Shown here piece by piece: positions 9,190 through 19,308 of a DNA stretch of 64,000 nt. Each line of letters starts with the position of its first letter. Within the stretch, counting starts at the first letter, position 1. Location: NCBI RefSeq assembly GCF_003432075.1, contig NZ_QWBU01000001.1, positions 744,001-808,000 of the forward strand, read 5' to 3'. The position numbers and the translations under genes are program-made. This DNA comes from Shinella sp. WSJ-2 (GTDB lineage: Bacteria > Pseudomonadota > Alphaproteobacteria > Rhizobiales > Rhizobiaceae). The notes under the pieces are model-generated. The model saw nothing but the letters and a program-made list of their open reading frames with translations. It ran no database searches and was not told where the DNA came from.

Positions 9190-9732
9190 TCAATGCCCGT
9201 CGAAGGCCACCAGGGTGCGCACCTCTACGCCAAGCGCTTCCAGCTTCTTGCGGCCGCCGATTTCCGGCAGGTCGATGACGAAGCAGGCGGCGACGATATC
9301 GGCGCCGATCTGGCGCAGCAGCTTGACAGCCGCTTCCGCCGTACCGCCGGTGGCGATGAGGTCGTCGACGAGGATCACCTTCTCGCCCGGCTTGATGGCG
9401 TCCTTGTGCATTTCCATCTCGTCCACGCCGTATTCCAGGCTGTAGGCGATGCGCACGGTCTCGTGCGGCAGCTTGCCCTTCTTGCGGATCGGCACGAAGC
9501 CGGTCGATAGCTGGTGCGCCATGGCGCCGCCGAGAATGAAGCCGCGCGCCTCGATGCCGGCGACCTTTGCGATGCCGACGCCCGCATAGGGATGCACCAG
9601 TTCATCCACCGCGCGACGGAAGGCGCGCGGATTGCCAAGCATGGTGGTGATGTCGCGGAAGATGATGCCGGGCTTGGGATAGTCCGGGATGCTGCGGATC
9701 GCGGCGACGAGCTCTTGTTCAACGGTAGGCAT
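9190..9732 (-). CDS. apt: Adenine phosphoribosyltransferase
   Basis: A 180-residue purine salvage enzyme converting adenine and PRPP to AMP in the cytosol. The N-terminus [15 protein letters not shown] is diagnostic of the family, followed by [14 protein letters not shown], and the PRPP-binding loop [17 protein letters not shown]. Length is typical. It lies directly downstream of the bc1 operon in the same direction, but an intrinsic terminator separates them, so it probably has its own promoter in the 100-nt gap. Confidence 0.97.
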   Translation of the reverse strand: MPTVEQELVAAIRSIPDYPKPGIIFRDITTMLGNPRAFRRAVDELVHPYAGVGIAKVAGIEARGFILGGAMAHQLSTGFVPIRKKGKLPHETVRIAYSLEYGVDEMEMHKDAIKPGEKVILVDDLIATGGTAEAAVKLLRQIGADIVAACFVIDLPEIGGRKKLEALGVEVRTLVAFDGH

Positions 9733-9792
9733 GGAATTTCCCGACTGCGGAAGGATTTTTCGGTTATCGCAGGTGCGTCACCGCCCCACAAC

Positions 9793-9820
9793 AAAAAAGG
9801 CGGCCCGAAGGCCGCCTTTT
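9793..9820 (-). terminator. Intrinsic terminator of the petABC operon
   Basis: AAAAGGCGGC and GCCGCCTTTT form a perfect 10-bp stem; on the minus strand it ends in a run of six T. It lies 20 nt after the petC stop. Confidence 0.9.
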
Positions 9821-9840
9821 GAACCGGGCGATAAATTCGC

Positions 9841-10719
9841 TCAGTGTTCCTTGTTCGCGTAGACCGACTTCTTCGTCAGGTAGATCAGGCCGGTGAAAAT
9901 CACCAGGAAAACCATGACCATGAAGCCGGTGCGCTTGCGCTCTTCGAGATGCGGCTCGGCGGCCCACATCAGGAAGGACGCGACGTCGCGAGCGTACTGG
10001 TCGACCGTCTGCGGCGCGCCGTCGTCATAGGTGACCTGACCGTCGGAGATCGGCTTGGCCATGGCGAGCGCCGCAGCGTTTGCGAAGTACGGATTGTAGT
10101 GCGTGCCTTCGGCGACTTCGAGATGCGCCGGCTTCTCTTCATCGTAACCGGTAAGCAGGGAATAGATATAGTCCGGCCCACCTTCCTGATACTGGGTGAA
10201 GATGTCGAAAACGAACTGCGGGAAGCCGCGGGTAATGCCGCGTGCCTTGGCGATCAGCGAGAAGTCCGGCGGAGCCGCTCCATTGTTGGCGGCAGCAGCC
10301 GCTTCATGGTTGGCGAAGGGCGACGGGAAGTGGTCGGACGGAACGGCCTTGCGGGTGAACATCTCACCATCGCTGTTCGGGCCGTCCTGCACCTCATAGT
10401 TCGCCGCGAAAGCCTTAACCTGGCCTTCCGAGTAACCAAGATCTTCCAGCGTGCGGAAGGAAACGAGGTTCATCGAATGGCAGGCCGAACAGACTTCGGT
10501 GTAGACCTTCAGGCCGCGCTGAAGCTGGCCCTTGTCATACTTGCCGAAGGGACCGGCGAAGGTCCACTTCTCCTGCTTCGGATGATGGATCGGGTAATGC
10601 GGGGTGGCGTGTTCGGCCTCCGCACCCGCGGCAGGCGCCGCTTCTTCCGCCGTGGCGAAGGAGACGCCGAGACCGGCGACGAGTGCGAGCGACAGAATGC
10701 CTGCAACAAGCTTTTTCAT
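9841..10719 (-). CDS. petC: Cytochrome c1 of the bc1 complex
   Basis: A 292-residue haem c protein of ubiquinol-cytochrome c reductase, passing electrons from the Rieske centre to cytochrome c. After a signal peptide (about residues 1-24) and an Ala/Glu/His-rich linker comes the CSACH haem site (77-81). The probable axial Met lies in AALAMAKPISDG, and a C-terminal membrane anchor (MVMVFLVIFTGLIYL) is followed by a short Lys-rich tail. An ATG two codons earlier exists, but AAGGAA lies only 3 nt from it; spacing favours the ATG used here. Last gene of petABC. Confidence 0.96.
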   Translation of the reverse strand: MKKLVAGILSLALVAGLGVSFATAEEAAPAAGAEAEHATPHYPIHHPKQEKWTFAGPFGKYDKGQLQRGLKVYTEVCSACHSMNLVSFRTLEDLGYSEGQVKAFAANYEVQDGPNSDGEMFTRKAVPSDHFPSPFANHEAAAAANNGAAPPDFSLIAKARGITRGFPQFVFDIFTQYQEGGPDYIYSLLTGYDEEKPAHLEVAEGTHYNPYFANAAALAMAKPISDGQVTYDDGAPQTVDQYARDVASFLMWAAEPHLEERKRTGFMVMVFLVIFTGLIYLTKKSVYANKEH

Positions 10720-10743
10720 TGTCATGGTTCCTTTCGCTCGCTC

Positions 10744-12012
10744 TCAGGCCTTGGCCAGCTTGGCGTTCTTCTTTTCCAGAACCGCTTCCGTGATCGAATT
10801 CGGAATGCGCTTCGGGGTCTCGATCAGGCCGAGGACCGGCATGATGGCGAGGAAGAAGCCGAAATAATAGAGCGTGCCGAGCTGCGAAAGGACGACGTAG
10901 ATGCCTTCTGCGGGCATGGCGCCGAGCCAGCCGAGCATGATGGCATTGGCCACGAACAGCCAGAAGAACAGCTTGTACCAAGGGCGATAGACGGCCGAGC
11001 GAACCTTCGACGTGTCGAGCCAGGGCAGGAAGAACAGCACGATGATCGCGCCGAACATCACGAGGACGCCGCCAAGCTTGGAGTCGATCGGGCCGACGTT
11101 GAAGGTGATGGCGCGCAGCATCGCGTAGAACGGCAGGTAGTACCATTCCGGAACGATGTGGGCCGGGGTCTTCAGCGGGTCAGCCGGGATGTAGTTGTCC
11201 GGGTGGCCGAGATAGTTCGGCATGTAGAAGACGAACCAGGCGAAGACGATCAGGAAGACCGATACGCCGAGCGCATCCTTCAGCGTCGCATAGGGCGTGA
11301 AGGGAACCGTGTCGGTCTTGGACTTCACTTCGACGCCGGTCGGGTTGGTCTGGCCGGTCACGTGCAGCGCCCAGATGTGCAGGACGACGACGCCGGCGAT
11401 CATGAAGGGCAGCAGGTAATGCATCGAGAAGAAGCGGTTCAGCGTCGGATTGTCGACAGCGAAGCCGCCGAGCAGGAACTGCTGGATCCACTCGCCGACC
11501 CACGGGAAGGCCGAGAAGAAGCCTGTGATAACGGTCGCACCCCAGAAGGACATCTGACCCCAGGGCAGAACGTAGCCCATGAAGCCGGTCGCCATCATCA
11601 GAAGGAAGATGACCACGCCAAGGATCCAGAGGATTTCGCGCGGCGCCTTGTAGGAGCCGTAGTAGAGGCCGCGGGCAATGTGGAGGTAGACCGCGATGAA
11701 GAAGAAGGACGCGCCGTTGGCGTGCATGTAACGCAGCAGCCATCCGTGGTTCACGTCACGCATGATCTTTTCGACCGAGTTGAACGCGACGGTCGTTTCG
11801 GCCGCATAGTGCATAGCCAGAACGACGCCGGTCAGGATCTGCACGATCAGCATCACCGACAGCATGGCGCCGAAGGTGTAGGCATAGTTCAGGTTGCGCG
11901 GGACCGGGTAGGAGACGAAGCTGTCATGGATCATGCGCGGCAGAGGCAGGCGCGAGTCGACCCACTTCTCGATGCCAGTCGTCGGCTGGTAGGTGGAATG
12001 TTCAGCACTCAT
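10744..12012 (-). CDS. petB: Cytochrome b of the bc1 complex
   Basis: A 422-residue integral membrane subunit carrying the two b haems and both quinone sites. Diagnostic segments include [17 protein letters not shown], the Qo-site [15 protein letters not shown], and His residues in HYAAET, HANGAS, HYLLPF and HIWALH expected to ligate the haems. A short Lys-rich tail ([11 protein letters not shown]) ends the protein. The start MSAEHS is preceded by GAGGGG. It begins 14 nt after the Rieske gene and ends 24 nt before cytochrome c1, so the three are one operon. Confidence 0.97.
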   Translation of the reverse strand: MSAEHSTYQPTTGIEKWVDSRLPLPRMIHDSFVSYPVPRNLNYAYTFGAMLSVMLIVQILTGVVLAMHYAAETTVAFNSVEKIMRDVNHGWLLRYMHANGASFFFIAVYLHIARGLYYGSYKAPREILWILGVVIFLLMMATGFMGYVLPWGQMSFWGATVITGFFSAFPWVGEWIQQFLLGGFAVDNPTLNRFFSMHYLLPFMIAGVVVLHIWALHVTGQTNPTGVEVKSKTDTVPFTPYATLKDALGVSVFLIVFAWFVFYMPNYLGHPDNYIPADPLKTPAHIVPEWYYLPFYAMLRAITFNVGPIDSKLGGVLVMFGAIIVLFFLPWLDTSKVRSAVYRPWYKLFFWLFVANAIMLGWLGAMPAEGIYVVLSQLGTLYYFGFFLAIMPVLGLIETPKRIPNSITEAVLEKKNAKLAKA

Positions 12013-12026
12013 TATCAGGTGTCCCC

Positions 12027-12605
12027 TCAACCGATCTTGATGACTGTGTCGGATACGAACGAGAAGGTCGGCACAGCAAGGTTCTGCGGGGCCGGACCCT
12101 TACGGATACGTCCAGCAGTGTCGTAGTGCGAACCGTGGCAGGGACAGAACCATCCGCCGAAATCGCCGGCCTGGCCGAGCGGAACGCAGCCCAGATGGGT
12201 ACAGGAGCCGATCATGATGATCCAGTTTTCCTTGCCCTCGCCGGCGGAGCGGTCGAGGTCCGTCGCTTCGGCGTCGGCAGCGATGTTGGCATTGCGCGCG
12301 ACCGGATCCTTCAGATCCGAAAGGGCGACGGCCTTGGCTTCTTCCACTTCCTTGTCGGTACGGTTGCGGATGAACACCGGCTTGCCGCGCCATTTGGCCG
12401 TCAGCGACATGCCGGGCGTCAGGCTGGAGACATCGACCTCGATGGAGGCGAGCGCCAGCGTGGACGCATCCGGACGCATCTGGTCGATGAACGGCCATGC
12501 AACCGCAACGCCGCCCACGACGCCCGCCATACCCGTGGTCAGGTAAAGAAAATCACGGCGAGTGGGCTCGCCCAGGGATTCGCTTGTTGTCTCGTGTTCG
12601 CTCAC
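12027..12605 (-). CDS. petA: Rieske iron-sulfur subunit of the bc1 complex
   Basis: A 192-residue protein with a twin-arginine motif [11 protein letters not shown] (15-25) and an uncleaved N-terminal anchor, followed by the Rieske domain. The 2Fe-2S ligands are in CTHLGC (135-140) and CPCHGSH (154-160). It is the first gene of petABC. Tat-dependent export of folded Rieske protein is established for this family. Confidence 0.97.
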   Translation of the reverse strand: MSEHETTSESLGEPTRRDFLYLTTGMAGVVGGVAVAWPFIDQMRPDASTLALASIEVDVSSLTPGMSLTAKWRGKPVFIRNRTDKEVEEAKAVALSDLKDPVARNANIAADAEATDLDRSAGEGKENWIIMIGSCTHLGCVPLGQAGDFGGWFCPCHGSHYDTAGRIRKGPAPQNLAVPTFSFVSDTVIKIG

Positions 12606-12868
12606 GGCTAAACCATCCTCTCACGCAAAGTCTGCGGAAAACCGCAACGCCCCTTTGGAAACCGGCAATTCCGGACACAATACGGCCATAGATTCCCCGT
12701 CAATCCGGCGCGTTCTATGCTTGATCGCAAATTATGTCCAGCCTTGGCAAGGGGTGGTGGGCACATTGTCGCGGGAAAAACGGAGCATCTTGACAAGGCA
12801 CAGCCATCGCCTTGAACCTCAAGCGCTTCCCGGCTGAAAAGACAGTCGCGAAACGACGCTTTACAGCC

Positions 12869-14737
12869 CTATTGCGCCGCTTCCTCGCGGCCGAGGAACC
12901 CGCCCGACTGGCGCGACCAGAGATCGGCATAAAGCCCGCCCTTGGCGACGAGTGCGGCGTGGCTCCCCTCCTCCACGATCTCGCCGCGATCCATGACGAT
13001 CAGACGGTCAAGCGCGGCAATGGTGGAGAGCCGATGGGCGATGGCAAGCACGGTCTTGCCACGCATGAGACGTTCGAGGTTCGACTGGATCGCCGCCTCG
13101 ACTTCGCTGTCGAGCGCCGAGGTCGCCTCGTCGAGCACGAGGATCGGCGCATCCTTCAGCATGACGCGGGCAATCGCGATACGCTGGCGCTGGCCGCCGG
13201 AGAGCTTCACCCCGCGCTCGCCGACATGAGCGTCGTATCCGGTACGGCCGCGCTGGTCCTCAAGCGAGAGGATGAAATCATGCGCCTCGGCCTTTTTCGC
13301 CGCCTCGATCATCTGCGCTTCGCTGGCATCGGGATTGCCGAAGAGGATGTTGTCGCGGATCGAGCGATGCAGCAGCGCCGTATCCTGGCTGACCATGCCG
13401 ATATTGGCGCGCAGGCTTTCCTGCGTGACCGCAGCGATATCCTCGCCGCCAACCAGAATGCGGCCGCCTTCCAGGTCGTAGAAGCGCAGAAGCAGGTTGA
13501 CGAGCGTCGACTTGCCGGCACCCGAGCGCCCGACGATGCCAACCTTTTCGCCGGGGCGCACGACAAGCGTCAGGTCATCGATGACGCCCGAGGCGCGGCC
13601 GTAGTGGAAGCGCACGTGCTCAAACCGGATTTCGGGATGCGCCACCGTCATGACCTTGGCGTCCGCCCGGTCGGTGAGGCCGATCGGCTGGGAGATCAGG
13701 TCTGCGGAATTCTGGATCGTGCCGATATTGCGCATGATGCCGTTGAGCTGCGTCATCAGCCGGTTCAGAAGGAAGTTTAGACGCAGCACCAGCGCCAAGG
13801 TGAACGCCACGGCGCCCGAGCTGATGATGCCGGTCAGCCAGAGATGTATGCACAGCACCGCCATGACCGCGATCATCAGGCCGGAAAGAAAGGCAAGCGA
13901 GGCGCGCAGCGACGTCAGCAGGCGCGTGAAATTCAGGATCGTCGTCTGGAAGATGTCGAAACCGTCGCGCATGTAACGATCGTTCGCATCGTCGCGGCCG
14001 AACAGCTTCAGCGTCTGGATATTCGAATAGGCATCGACCATTCGGCCACTGATCATCGACCCGGCTTCCGCCGATTGGCGCGCATGCTCGCGGATGCGCG
14101 GTACGAAATAGCGCGCGAGCACCGCAAAGATCGACAGCCAGACGAGCAGCACCACCGCCAGCCGCCAATCGAGCTGGCCGAGCAGAACCAGCGTCGAGAC
14201 CGTATAGATCGAGACAAACCAGATACTCTCCATGAAGGAGGTGATGACGTCACCCGTCGCCTGCCCCGCCGACCAGACCTTTGTGACGATCCGCCCGGAG
14301 AAATCGTTCTGGAAGAAGGACAGCGACTGGCGCGCGACATGCACATAAGATTGCCAGCGCACCAGATTGTAGAAGCCCGGCGTGATGACCTGCTGGTCGA
14401 TCAACGCCGTCAGGAAGGCAACGATGAAGCGCACGACGCCGATCAGCCCGAGCATGACAAGCAGCTCCGGCCCATGCGCCGAGAGGAGCCCGCTCCACCC
14501 CTCGCCCGGCGTCACCGTCGCCAGCATGTCGACCAGCCGCCCGACGAACCAGAACGTCGCCGCCTCGATACCCGCCGTGATGCCGCCGAGCACCAGCAAC
14601 GCCAGAAATGGCGCCTTCGCCTGACGTACATAGAACCAGACGAACGCCATCAATCCCTGAGGCGGCCGCAGATCATCGCGCCGTGCGAAGGGTTGGATCC
14701 ATGTCTCGAAAAAAGAGAAAAGCGGGCGGAAGATCAT
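12869..14737 (-). CDS. ABC exporter half-transporter, permease fused to ATPase
   Basis: A 622-residue type IV ABC exporter. A six-helix membrane domain (about residues 40-330) precedes a nucleotide-binding domain with Walker A GRSGAGKST, signature LSGGQRQR, Walker B ILVLDEATS and switch His in AIAHRLST. It is closely related to the upstream gene; the two are probably paralogues and may work as a heterodimer. Substrate unknown. MIFRPLFSFFETW is taken as start because it aligns with MFGWFERR of the paralogue. A terminator hairpin lies between the two genes, so expression may be uneven. Confidence 0.92.
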   Translation of the reverse strand: MIFRPLFSFFETWIQPFARRDDLRPPQGLMAFVWFYVRQAKAPFLALLVLGGITAGIEAATFWFVGRLVDMLATVTPGEGWSGLLSAHGPELLVMLGLIGVVRFIVAFLTALIDQQVITPGFYNLVRWQSYVHVARQSLSFFQNDFSGRIVTKVWSAGQATGDVITSFMESIWFVSIYTVSTLVLLGQLDWRLAVVLLVWLSIFAVLARYFVPRIREHARQSAEAGSMISGRMVDAYSNIQTLKLFGRDDANDRYMRDGFDIFQTTILNFTRLLTSLRASLAFLSGLMIAVMAVLCIHLWLTGIISSGAVAFTLALVLRLNFLLNRLMTQLNGIMRNIGTIQNSADLISQPIGLTDRADAKVMTVAHPEIRFEHVRFHYGRASGVIDDLTLVVRPGEKVGIVGRSGAGKSTLVNLLLRFYDLEGGRILVGGEDIAAVTQESLRANIGMVSQDTALLHRSIRDNILFGNPDASEAQMIEAAKKAEAHDFILSLEDQRGRTGYDAHVGERGVKLSGGQRQRIAIARVMLKDAPILVLDEATSALDSEVEAAIQSNLERLMRGKTVLAIAHRLSTIAALDRLIVMDRGEIVEEGSHAALVAKGGLYADLWSRQSGGFLGREEAAQ

Positions 14738-14790
14738 GCCTTGGATATAGGCCGTTTTGGGTGGCGGGCAAATTAAAGATCGGAAAGAAA

Positions 14791-14820
14791 AAGGCCGATC
14801 CCGCATCGGGACCGGCCTTT
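14791..14820 (-). terminator. Intrinsic terminator between the two ABC exporter genes
   Basis: The imperfect stem AAAGGCC-x-x-TCCCG / CGGGA-x-x-GGCCTTT closes on CAT, with a TTTTTCTTT tract on the minus strand. It lies just past the stop of the 14828-16684 gene and before the start of the next ABC gene, so it should end or reduce read-through. Confidence 0.82.
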
Positions 14821-14827
14821 GTTTTTG

Positions 14828-16684
14828 CTATTCCGCCGCCACTTCCGCCTCGGTCGCGTCATCGGCGATGAACCCGCCCGACTGGCGGGTCCAGAGGTCG
14901 GCGTAGATGCCGCCGGTCGCTACGAGCTCGGCGTGGGTGCCGGTCTCGGCGAGGCGGCCCTTGTCGAGCACGACGATGCGGTCCATCTCCGTCAGCGTCG
15001 ACAGGCGGTGGGCGATCGCGATCACCGTCTTGCCCTGCATGAGGGCGAAGAGGTTGTCCTGGATCGCCGCCTCGACTTCCGAATCGAGTGCCGAGGTCGC
15101 CTCGTCCAGCACCAAGATCGGCGCGTCCTTCAGGAAGACGCGGGCAATCGCGATGCGCTGACGCTGGCCGCCCGAGAGCTTCACGCCACGCTCGCCGACC
15201 TGGGCATCGAGGCCCGTGCGGCCCTGCTGGTCGGTGAGGCTTTCGATGAAGTCCCAGGCGTTGGCGCGCTTGGCCGCCTCGATGATCTCCGCATCCGTCG
15301 CTTCCGGCTTGCCATAAGCGATGTTGTCGCGGATCGAGCGGTGCAAGAGCGACGTGTCCTGCGTCACAACGCCGATCTGCGAGCGCAGGCTGTCCTGCGT
15401 CACCGTCGCGATATCCTTGCCGTCGATGGTGATCTTGCCGGACTCCAGATCGTAGAAGCGCAAAAGCACGTTCATCAACGTCGTCTTGCCCGCGCCGGAG
15501 CGGCCAACAAGGCCGACTTTCTCGCCCGCGCCAATGGTGAGCGACAGGTCCTCGATCACGCCCTTGTTCTTGCCGTAGTGGAAGCGGACGTGGTCGAAGG
15601 CGATCGCGCCCTTGGCGTCCGGCAAAGCCGGTGCTTCGGGGTTGTCCTGGATGTCGTGCGGCTTGGTCATCATGCCCATGCCGTCATAGACCGTGCCGAT
15701 ATTTTCGAACAGCGCGGTCACTTCCCACATCACCCACTGCGACATGCCGTTGATGCGCATGACGAGACCCATGGCCACCGCCACCGCACCGACCGAGACA
15801 TCTCCGTTCATCCAGAAATAGATGCCGATCGCGGCCGTGAAGAACATCGTCAATACGTTGTTGATATCGATTGCGATGTTGAACAGCGTGATCTTGCGCA
15901 TCTGCGCATGCACGGTCTGAAGGAACTCGTCCATGCCGGCACGGGCATAGGTTTCCTCCCGGCCGGCATGTGAGAACAGCTTGACGGTCGCGATGTTGGT
16001 ATAGCTGTCGACGATCCGGCCCGTCATCATCGAGCGCGCATCCGCCTGCTCGCGCGAAATCCGCATGAGCTTGGGCACGAAATAGCGCAGGATCGATACA
16101 TACACGACGAACCACACGAGCAGCGGCACGACGAGACGCAGGTCCGCCGCGGCGATGATCGCGATCATCGAGATGAAGTAGCTCACCACATAGATGAAGA
16201 CGTCGATGATCTTCATCACGGTTTCGCGCACGGCGAGCGCCGTCTGCATCACCTTCGTCGAGACGCGGCCGGCGAACTCGTTGGAGAAGAAGGTCATGCT
16301 CTGGCGGATGAGGTAGCGGTGCATCTGCCAGCGGGCGATCATCGGGAAATTGCCCGCAAGCGCCTGGTGCATGGTCATGGTGTGCAGCGCGCCGAACCCC
16401 GGAATGAGGACGAGCAGCAGCACGGCCATCCACACCAGCGTTCCGCCCTCGCGGGCGAGGAACGTGTGGGGATCGCCGGCCGAAAGCCAGTCGACGATAT
16501 TGCCGAGGAACTGGAACAGCAGCACTTCCGCAATGCCGAGCGCCATCGAGCAGAAACCAAGCACGAAGAGCCAGGGGGCCGCCGGCTTGGTATAATGCCA
16601 CAGGAAGGCGAACAGGCCCTTCGGCGGAAGCGAAGGGGCCTCGGAAGGATAGGGATTCAAACGTCTTTCGAACCAGCCGAACAT
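14828..16684 (-). CDS. ABC exporter half-transporter, permease fused to ATPase
   Basis: A 618-residue half-transporter with the same architecture as its downstream paralogue: membrane domain (about 25-320), then Walker A GRSGAGKTT, signature LSGGQRQR, Walker B ILVLDEATS and AIAHRLST. Long blocks near the ATPase (for example QSGGFIADDATE against QSGGFLGREEAAQ at the C-terminus) show duplication and divergence. No partner protein reveals the substrate; both genes may encode a lipid or drug exporter of the MsbA-like group. Both catalytic sites look complete. Confidence 0.92.
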   Translation of the reverse strand: MFGWFERRLNPYPSEAPSLPPKGLFAFLWHYTKPAAPWLFVLGFCSMALGIAEVLLFQFLGNIVDWLSAGDPHTFLAREGGTLVWMAVLLLVLIPGFGALHTMTMHQALAGNFPMIARWQMHRYLIRQSMTFFSNEFAGRVSTKVMQTALAVRETVMKIIDVFIYVVSYFISMIAIIAAADLRLVVPLLVWFVVYVSILRYFVPKLMRISREQADARSMMTGRIVDSYTNIATVKLFSHAGREETYARAGMDEFLQTVHAQMRKITLFNIAIDINNVLTMFFTAAIGIYFWMNGDVSVGAVAVAMGLVMRINGMSQWVMWEVTALFENIGTVYDGMGMMTKPHDIQDNPEAPALPDAKGAIAFDHVRFHYGKNKGVIEDLSLTIGAGEKVGLVGRSGAGKTTLMNVLLRFYDLESGKITIDGKDIATVTQDSLRSQIGVVTQDTSLLHRSIRDNIAYGKPEATDAEIIEAAKRANAWDFIESLTDQQGRTGLDAQVGERGVKLSGGQRQRIAIARVFLKDAPILVLDEATSALDSEVEAAIQDNLFALMQGKTVIAIAHRLSTLTEMDRIVVLDKGRLAETGTHAELVATGGIYADLWTRQSGGFIADDATEAEVAAE

Positions 16685-17033
16685 GGCTATCTCCGTAATA
16701 TCAAATGACGGAACCAGGCAGACGGCGCAAAACGGGCGCAGCCGGGACCGAGATTCCGAGAGATGTGCCGATGACGACAGAAGGCGTCACACAGCGAATT
16801 GAAATGGGTAGGCGAAGGGAGTTTTGGCGGCGAAGTGCCTACGCGAGAAGTGGCGTGATTCCAGCCGGGAGGCGCAGTCGACGTGTGATAACCATCATGG
16901 TCCTCCCTTTTCTCGCGTTGAAGATGCAGCTTGGGTAACCCGAAACGACGCAATTTGCCAGCGCCTTCGTCGCAAATTCGCATCTGCGGCCAATTCTGTT
17001 GCCTTCCAGCCACATCCCGGCTACCCCCGAGCC
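16685..17033. other. Intergenic region between an ABC exporter gene and trmL
   Basis: About 350 nt between divergent genes. It must hold both promoters. I see the half-repeats GCAATTTGC and GCAAATTCGC about 12 nt apart near 16960-16980, but no convincing -35/-10 pair, small ORF, hairpin terminator or RNA gene. Confidence 0.4.
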
Positions 17034-17495
17034 ATGTCCGAACTCCGCATCGCCCTCTACCAGCCCGACATTGCCGGCAATACCGGCACGATCCTGCGTT
17101 TCGCCGCCTGCCTGGGGCTCGCCGTCGATATCATCGAGCCGGCCGGCTTCGACCTGTCCGACCGCAACCTGAAGCGCGCCGGCATGGACTATCTCGCGGC
17201 CGTGACGCTGACGCGACATGTCAGCTGGGACCGGTTCGAGGACTGGCGGCAGACGACCGGCCGCCGCCTGGTGCTCGCCTCCACCAAGGCCGCCGGCCTC
17301 TATACCGATTTCGCCTACCGGCCGGATGACATCCTGCTCTTCGGCCGCGAAAGCGCCGGCGTGCCGGACCGGGTGCACGATATCGCCGACGGCCGCGTGC
17401 TCATCCCCATGGTCGAGGGGCAGCGCTCGATCAACGTTGCGCTCTCCGCCGCGATGATCTGCGGCGAGGCGCTGCGCCAGACCGGGTTTGCCTGA
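17034..17495 (+). CDS. trmL: tRNA (cytidine(34)-2'-O)-methyltransferase
   Basis: A 153-residue SPOUT-class methyltransferase that modifies the wobble ribose of tRNA-Leu. Family features are the N-terminus IALYQPDIAGNTGTILRF, the cofactor-knot motif LLFGRESAGVP, and the C-terminal knot IPMVEGQRSINVALSAAM. Length is normal for the minimal YibK/TrmL form. It converges with the MFS gene, whose stop lies one base beyond. Confidence 0.95.
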   Translation: MSELRIALYQPDIAGNTGTILRFAACLGLAVDIIEPAGFDLSDRNLKRAGMDYLAAVTLTRHVSWDRFEDWRQTTGRRLVLASTKAAGLYTDFAYRPDDILLFGRESAGVPDRVHDIADGRVLIPMVEGQRSINVALSAAMICGEALRQTGFA

Positions 17496-17496
17496 T

Positions 17497-18705
17497 CTAG
17501 CCATCGCCCCACCGGAAGAGACGGACGGCCACGGCCACGAGGCCGAGCACCAGCACGACCGCACCGACCATGGCATAGGCCGTGCCATAGTCGGATGCGC
17601 CGATCAGCGGCTGCGAGACGATCGGGGACAGAAACTGACCGGCGAAGATGCTGGAGACCAGAAGCCCTGAAATCCGGCCGCGCGAAGCGGGCGGCGCGAG
17701 CAGCATGGCGCTGGCCGCGAAATTCGGCATGATCGTTCCCATGCAGATGCCCGAGACGGCCATGGCGGCCAGGACGCCACCATAGCTTTCCGCGCCCGAC
17801 AGCAGCAGAAAGGATAGCCCCGAAGAGACAAAGCCGAGGGCGAACACACCCATCAGGCCGATCCGCCGCCGGACCGGTGCGAAGACCAGCGAGCTGACGA
17901 CACCGACGAGCTGCCCTGCTCCAATCGCGGCCCCCGCAAGGCTGGGTGCAGCAAAGCCAAGATGCTCAAGATAGAATGGCAACTGTGTCGGGATCATGTA
18001 GAAAGCGATCATGTTGACCGCGGCCGCGATGAACAGCACACCGAGCAGCACCGTCCTGCGCCCGTCGAGCCCGCCCTCGCCTGTTGCCGCAGCGGCGGGG
18101 CGAGCCCTTTGTGGCTCTGGCAGGAAGGCGATGGCGGCCGGCAGAAGCAGGATCGCCACGGCGTAGATAAAGAACGGTCCGCGCCAATGGATTTCGGCAA
18201 GGAAGCCGCCGCCCGTCAGGAAGAGTGTGCCGCCGATACCGACAAAGGCCTGCTGCAAACCCATGTACCGATCACGCGCAGGCCCTTGGAAGAAATCACC
18301 GACCAGCGCCGTCGTCGCCGTCATGATGCCGCCGACGGCAAGACCGAGCACGGCGCGGCCGACGAGCAGGCCGTTCAGCGTATCCAGAACCAGACCGGAT
18401 GCACCCGCAACGGCGAAGAGGGCGAGCGAGGCGATCAGCAGGGGCTTGCGTCCGAAGCGATCGACGAGAAGCCCCGCGACAGGTGAAAACAGCGCGATGA
18501 ACACGGCCGGCAGCGTCAAGACCAACCGGCTGAGCAGCGCGACATTCTCCACGTCGGCAAACCGGTCGGCTATGCCCGGCAGGGAGGCGGAAATCGTCGC
18601 CCCAGACATGATGGTCAGCGTGCTGACGAAGAGCAGCGTCGCATTGCGCCAGCGCTCCTGCGGCGAGCGGGCGATCTCCGCCATGGCATAGTGCTCCGGC
18701 TTCAT
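17497..18705 (-). CDS. MFS efflux transporter, putative SoxR target
   Basis: A 402-residue, twelve-helix major facilitator of the drug-proton antiporter type. The DRFGRKPLL signature occurs in the loop after helix 2 and a central cytoplasmic loop (about residues 195-215) is visible. Its ATG overlaps the stop of the upstream flavin-reductase-like gene as ATGA, so the two are translationally coupled. The operon starts at a promoter carrying a sox box shared with soxR, which suggests export of redox-active compounds; this is inferred from the regulatory site and known SoxR targets outside the enterics. Substrate not determined. Confidence 0.88.
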   Translation of the reverse strand: MKPEHYAMAEIARSPQERWRNATLLFVSTLTIMSGATISASLPGIADRFADVENVALLSRLVLTLPAVFIALFSPVAGLLVDRFGRKPLLIASLALFAVAGASGLVLDTLNGLLVGRAVLGLAVGGIMTATTALVGDFFQGPARDRYMGLQQAFVGIGGTLFLTGGGFLAEIHWRGPFFIYAVAILLLPAAIAFLPEPQRARPAAAATGEGGLDGRRTVLLGVLFIAAAVNMIAFYMIPTQLPFYLEHLGFAAPSLAGAAIGAGQLVGVVSSLVFAPVRRRIGLMGVFALGFVSSGLSFLLLSGAESYGGVLAAMAVSGICMGTIMPNFAASAMLLAPPASRGRISGLLVSSIFAGQFLSPIVSQPLIGASDYGTAYAMVGAVVLVLGLVAVAVRLFRWGDG

Positions 18706-19274
18706 GCTGCCGCCTCGTCGTAACGTGTCGCGATGCGCGCCGCCTTCAGCGCATTCGCCCACCAGGTCAGGCGCTTCATCAGCACGGCGAGCTGACCGTT
18801 GAGATGGCCGGGGCGGAAAGGATTTCCGGCAGGATCGAACTGCGTCCAGGCATGGGCAAGGCTCACGGTCTCGCGGATGGCGACAGCATGCAGCTCGGCG
18901 AAGACCAGCCGCAGCTGCTCTACGGCGCGCAGACCACCCGACACGCCGCCATAGGCGATGAAGGCGATGGGCTTGGCATGCCAGGGGCGGAAGCAGCTGT
19001 CGATGATGGCTTTCAAAGCGGCCGGATAGGCGTGGTTATATTCCGGCGTGACGATGAGAAAGGCATCGGCCTGCGAAATCCGGCTCTCGACTCTCTCCGT
19101 CGAGGGCGCATCGAGACCGCCGGGCGTGAAGGTCAGTTCGGCTGGATCGATGCGGATGATATCGTATTGATGGAAACCCGCGAGCTCCGGCTCCAGCCAT
19201 CCCGCGATCGTATCGGCAAAACGTCCCTCGCGGCCGCTGCCATAAATGAGGGCGATGGTCAGTCTGTCTGTCAT
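18702..19274 (-). CDS. NADPH-dependent FMN reductase family protein, putative SoxR target
   Basis: A 190-residue flavodoxin-like protein. The FMN phosphate loop appears as IYGSGREGRFAD near the N-terminus and the family motif is TPEYNHAYPAALKAIID (about residues 80-96), with AYGGVSGGLRAVEQLR after it. These enzymes reduce flavins or quinones with NAD(P)H. Start MTDRLT is supported by GGAG nine bases upstream; the upstream in-frame ATG lies inside that ribosome-binding site and is rejected. First gene of a two-gene operon with the MFS gene. Confidence 0.9.
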   Translation of the reverse strand: MTDRLTIALIYGSGREGRFADTIAGWLEPELAGFHQYDIIRIDPAELTFTPGGLDAPSTERVESRISQADAFLIVTPEYNHAYPAALKAIIDSCFRPWHAKPIAFIAYGGVSGGLRAVEQLRLVFAELHAVAIRETVSLAHAWTQFDPAGNPFRPGHLNGQLAVLMKRLTWWANALKAARIATRYDEAAA

Positions 19275-19308
19275 GCGTCTGGGCTCCATTTGAAATCAGG
19301 GAGCCCAT

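Noticed and set aside
10719-10725. Alternative petC start two codons upstream (MTMKK)
   Set aside because: AAGGAA lies only 3 nt before that ATG; the second ATG has the usual spacing.
9844-12126. A 760-codon open frame on the plus strand opposite petC and petB
   Set aside because: The opposite strand encodes unmistakable cytochrome c1 and cytochrome b; the antisense translation has only biased Arg/Asp/His composition caused by high GC.
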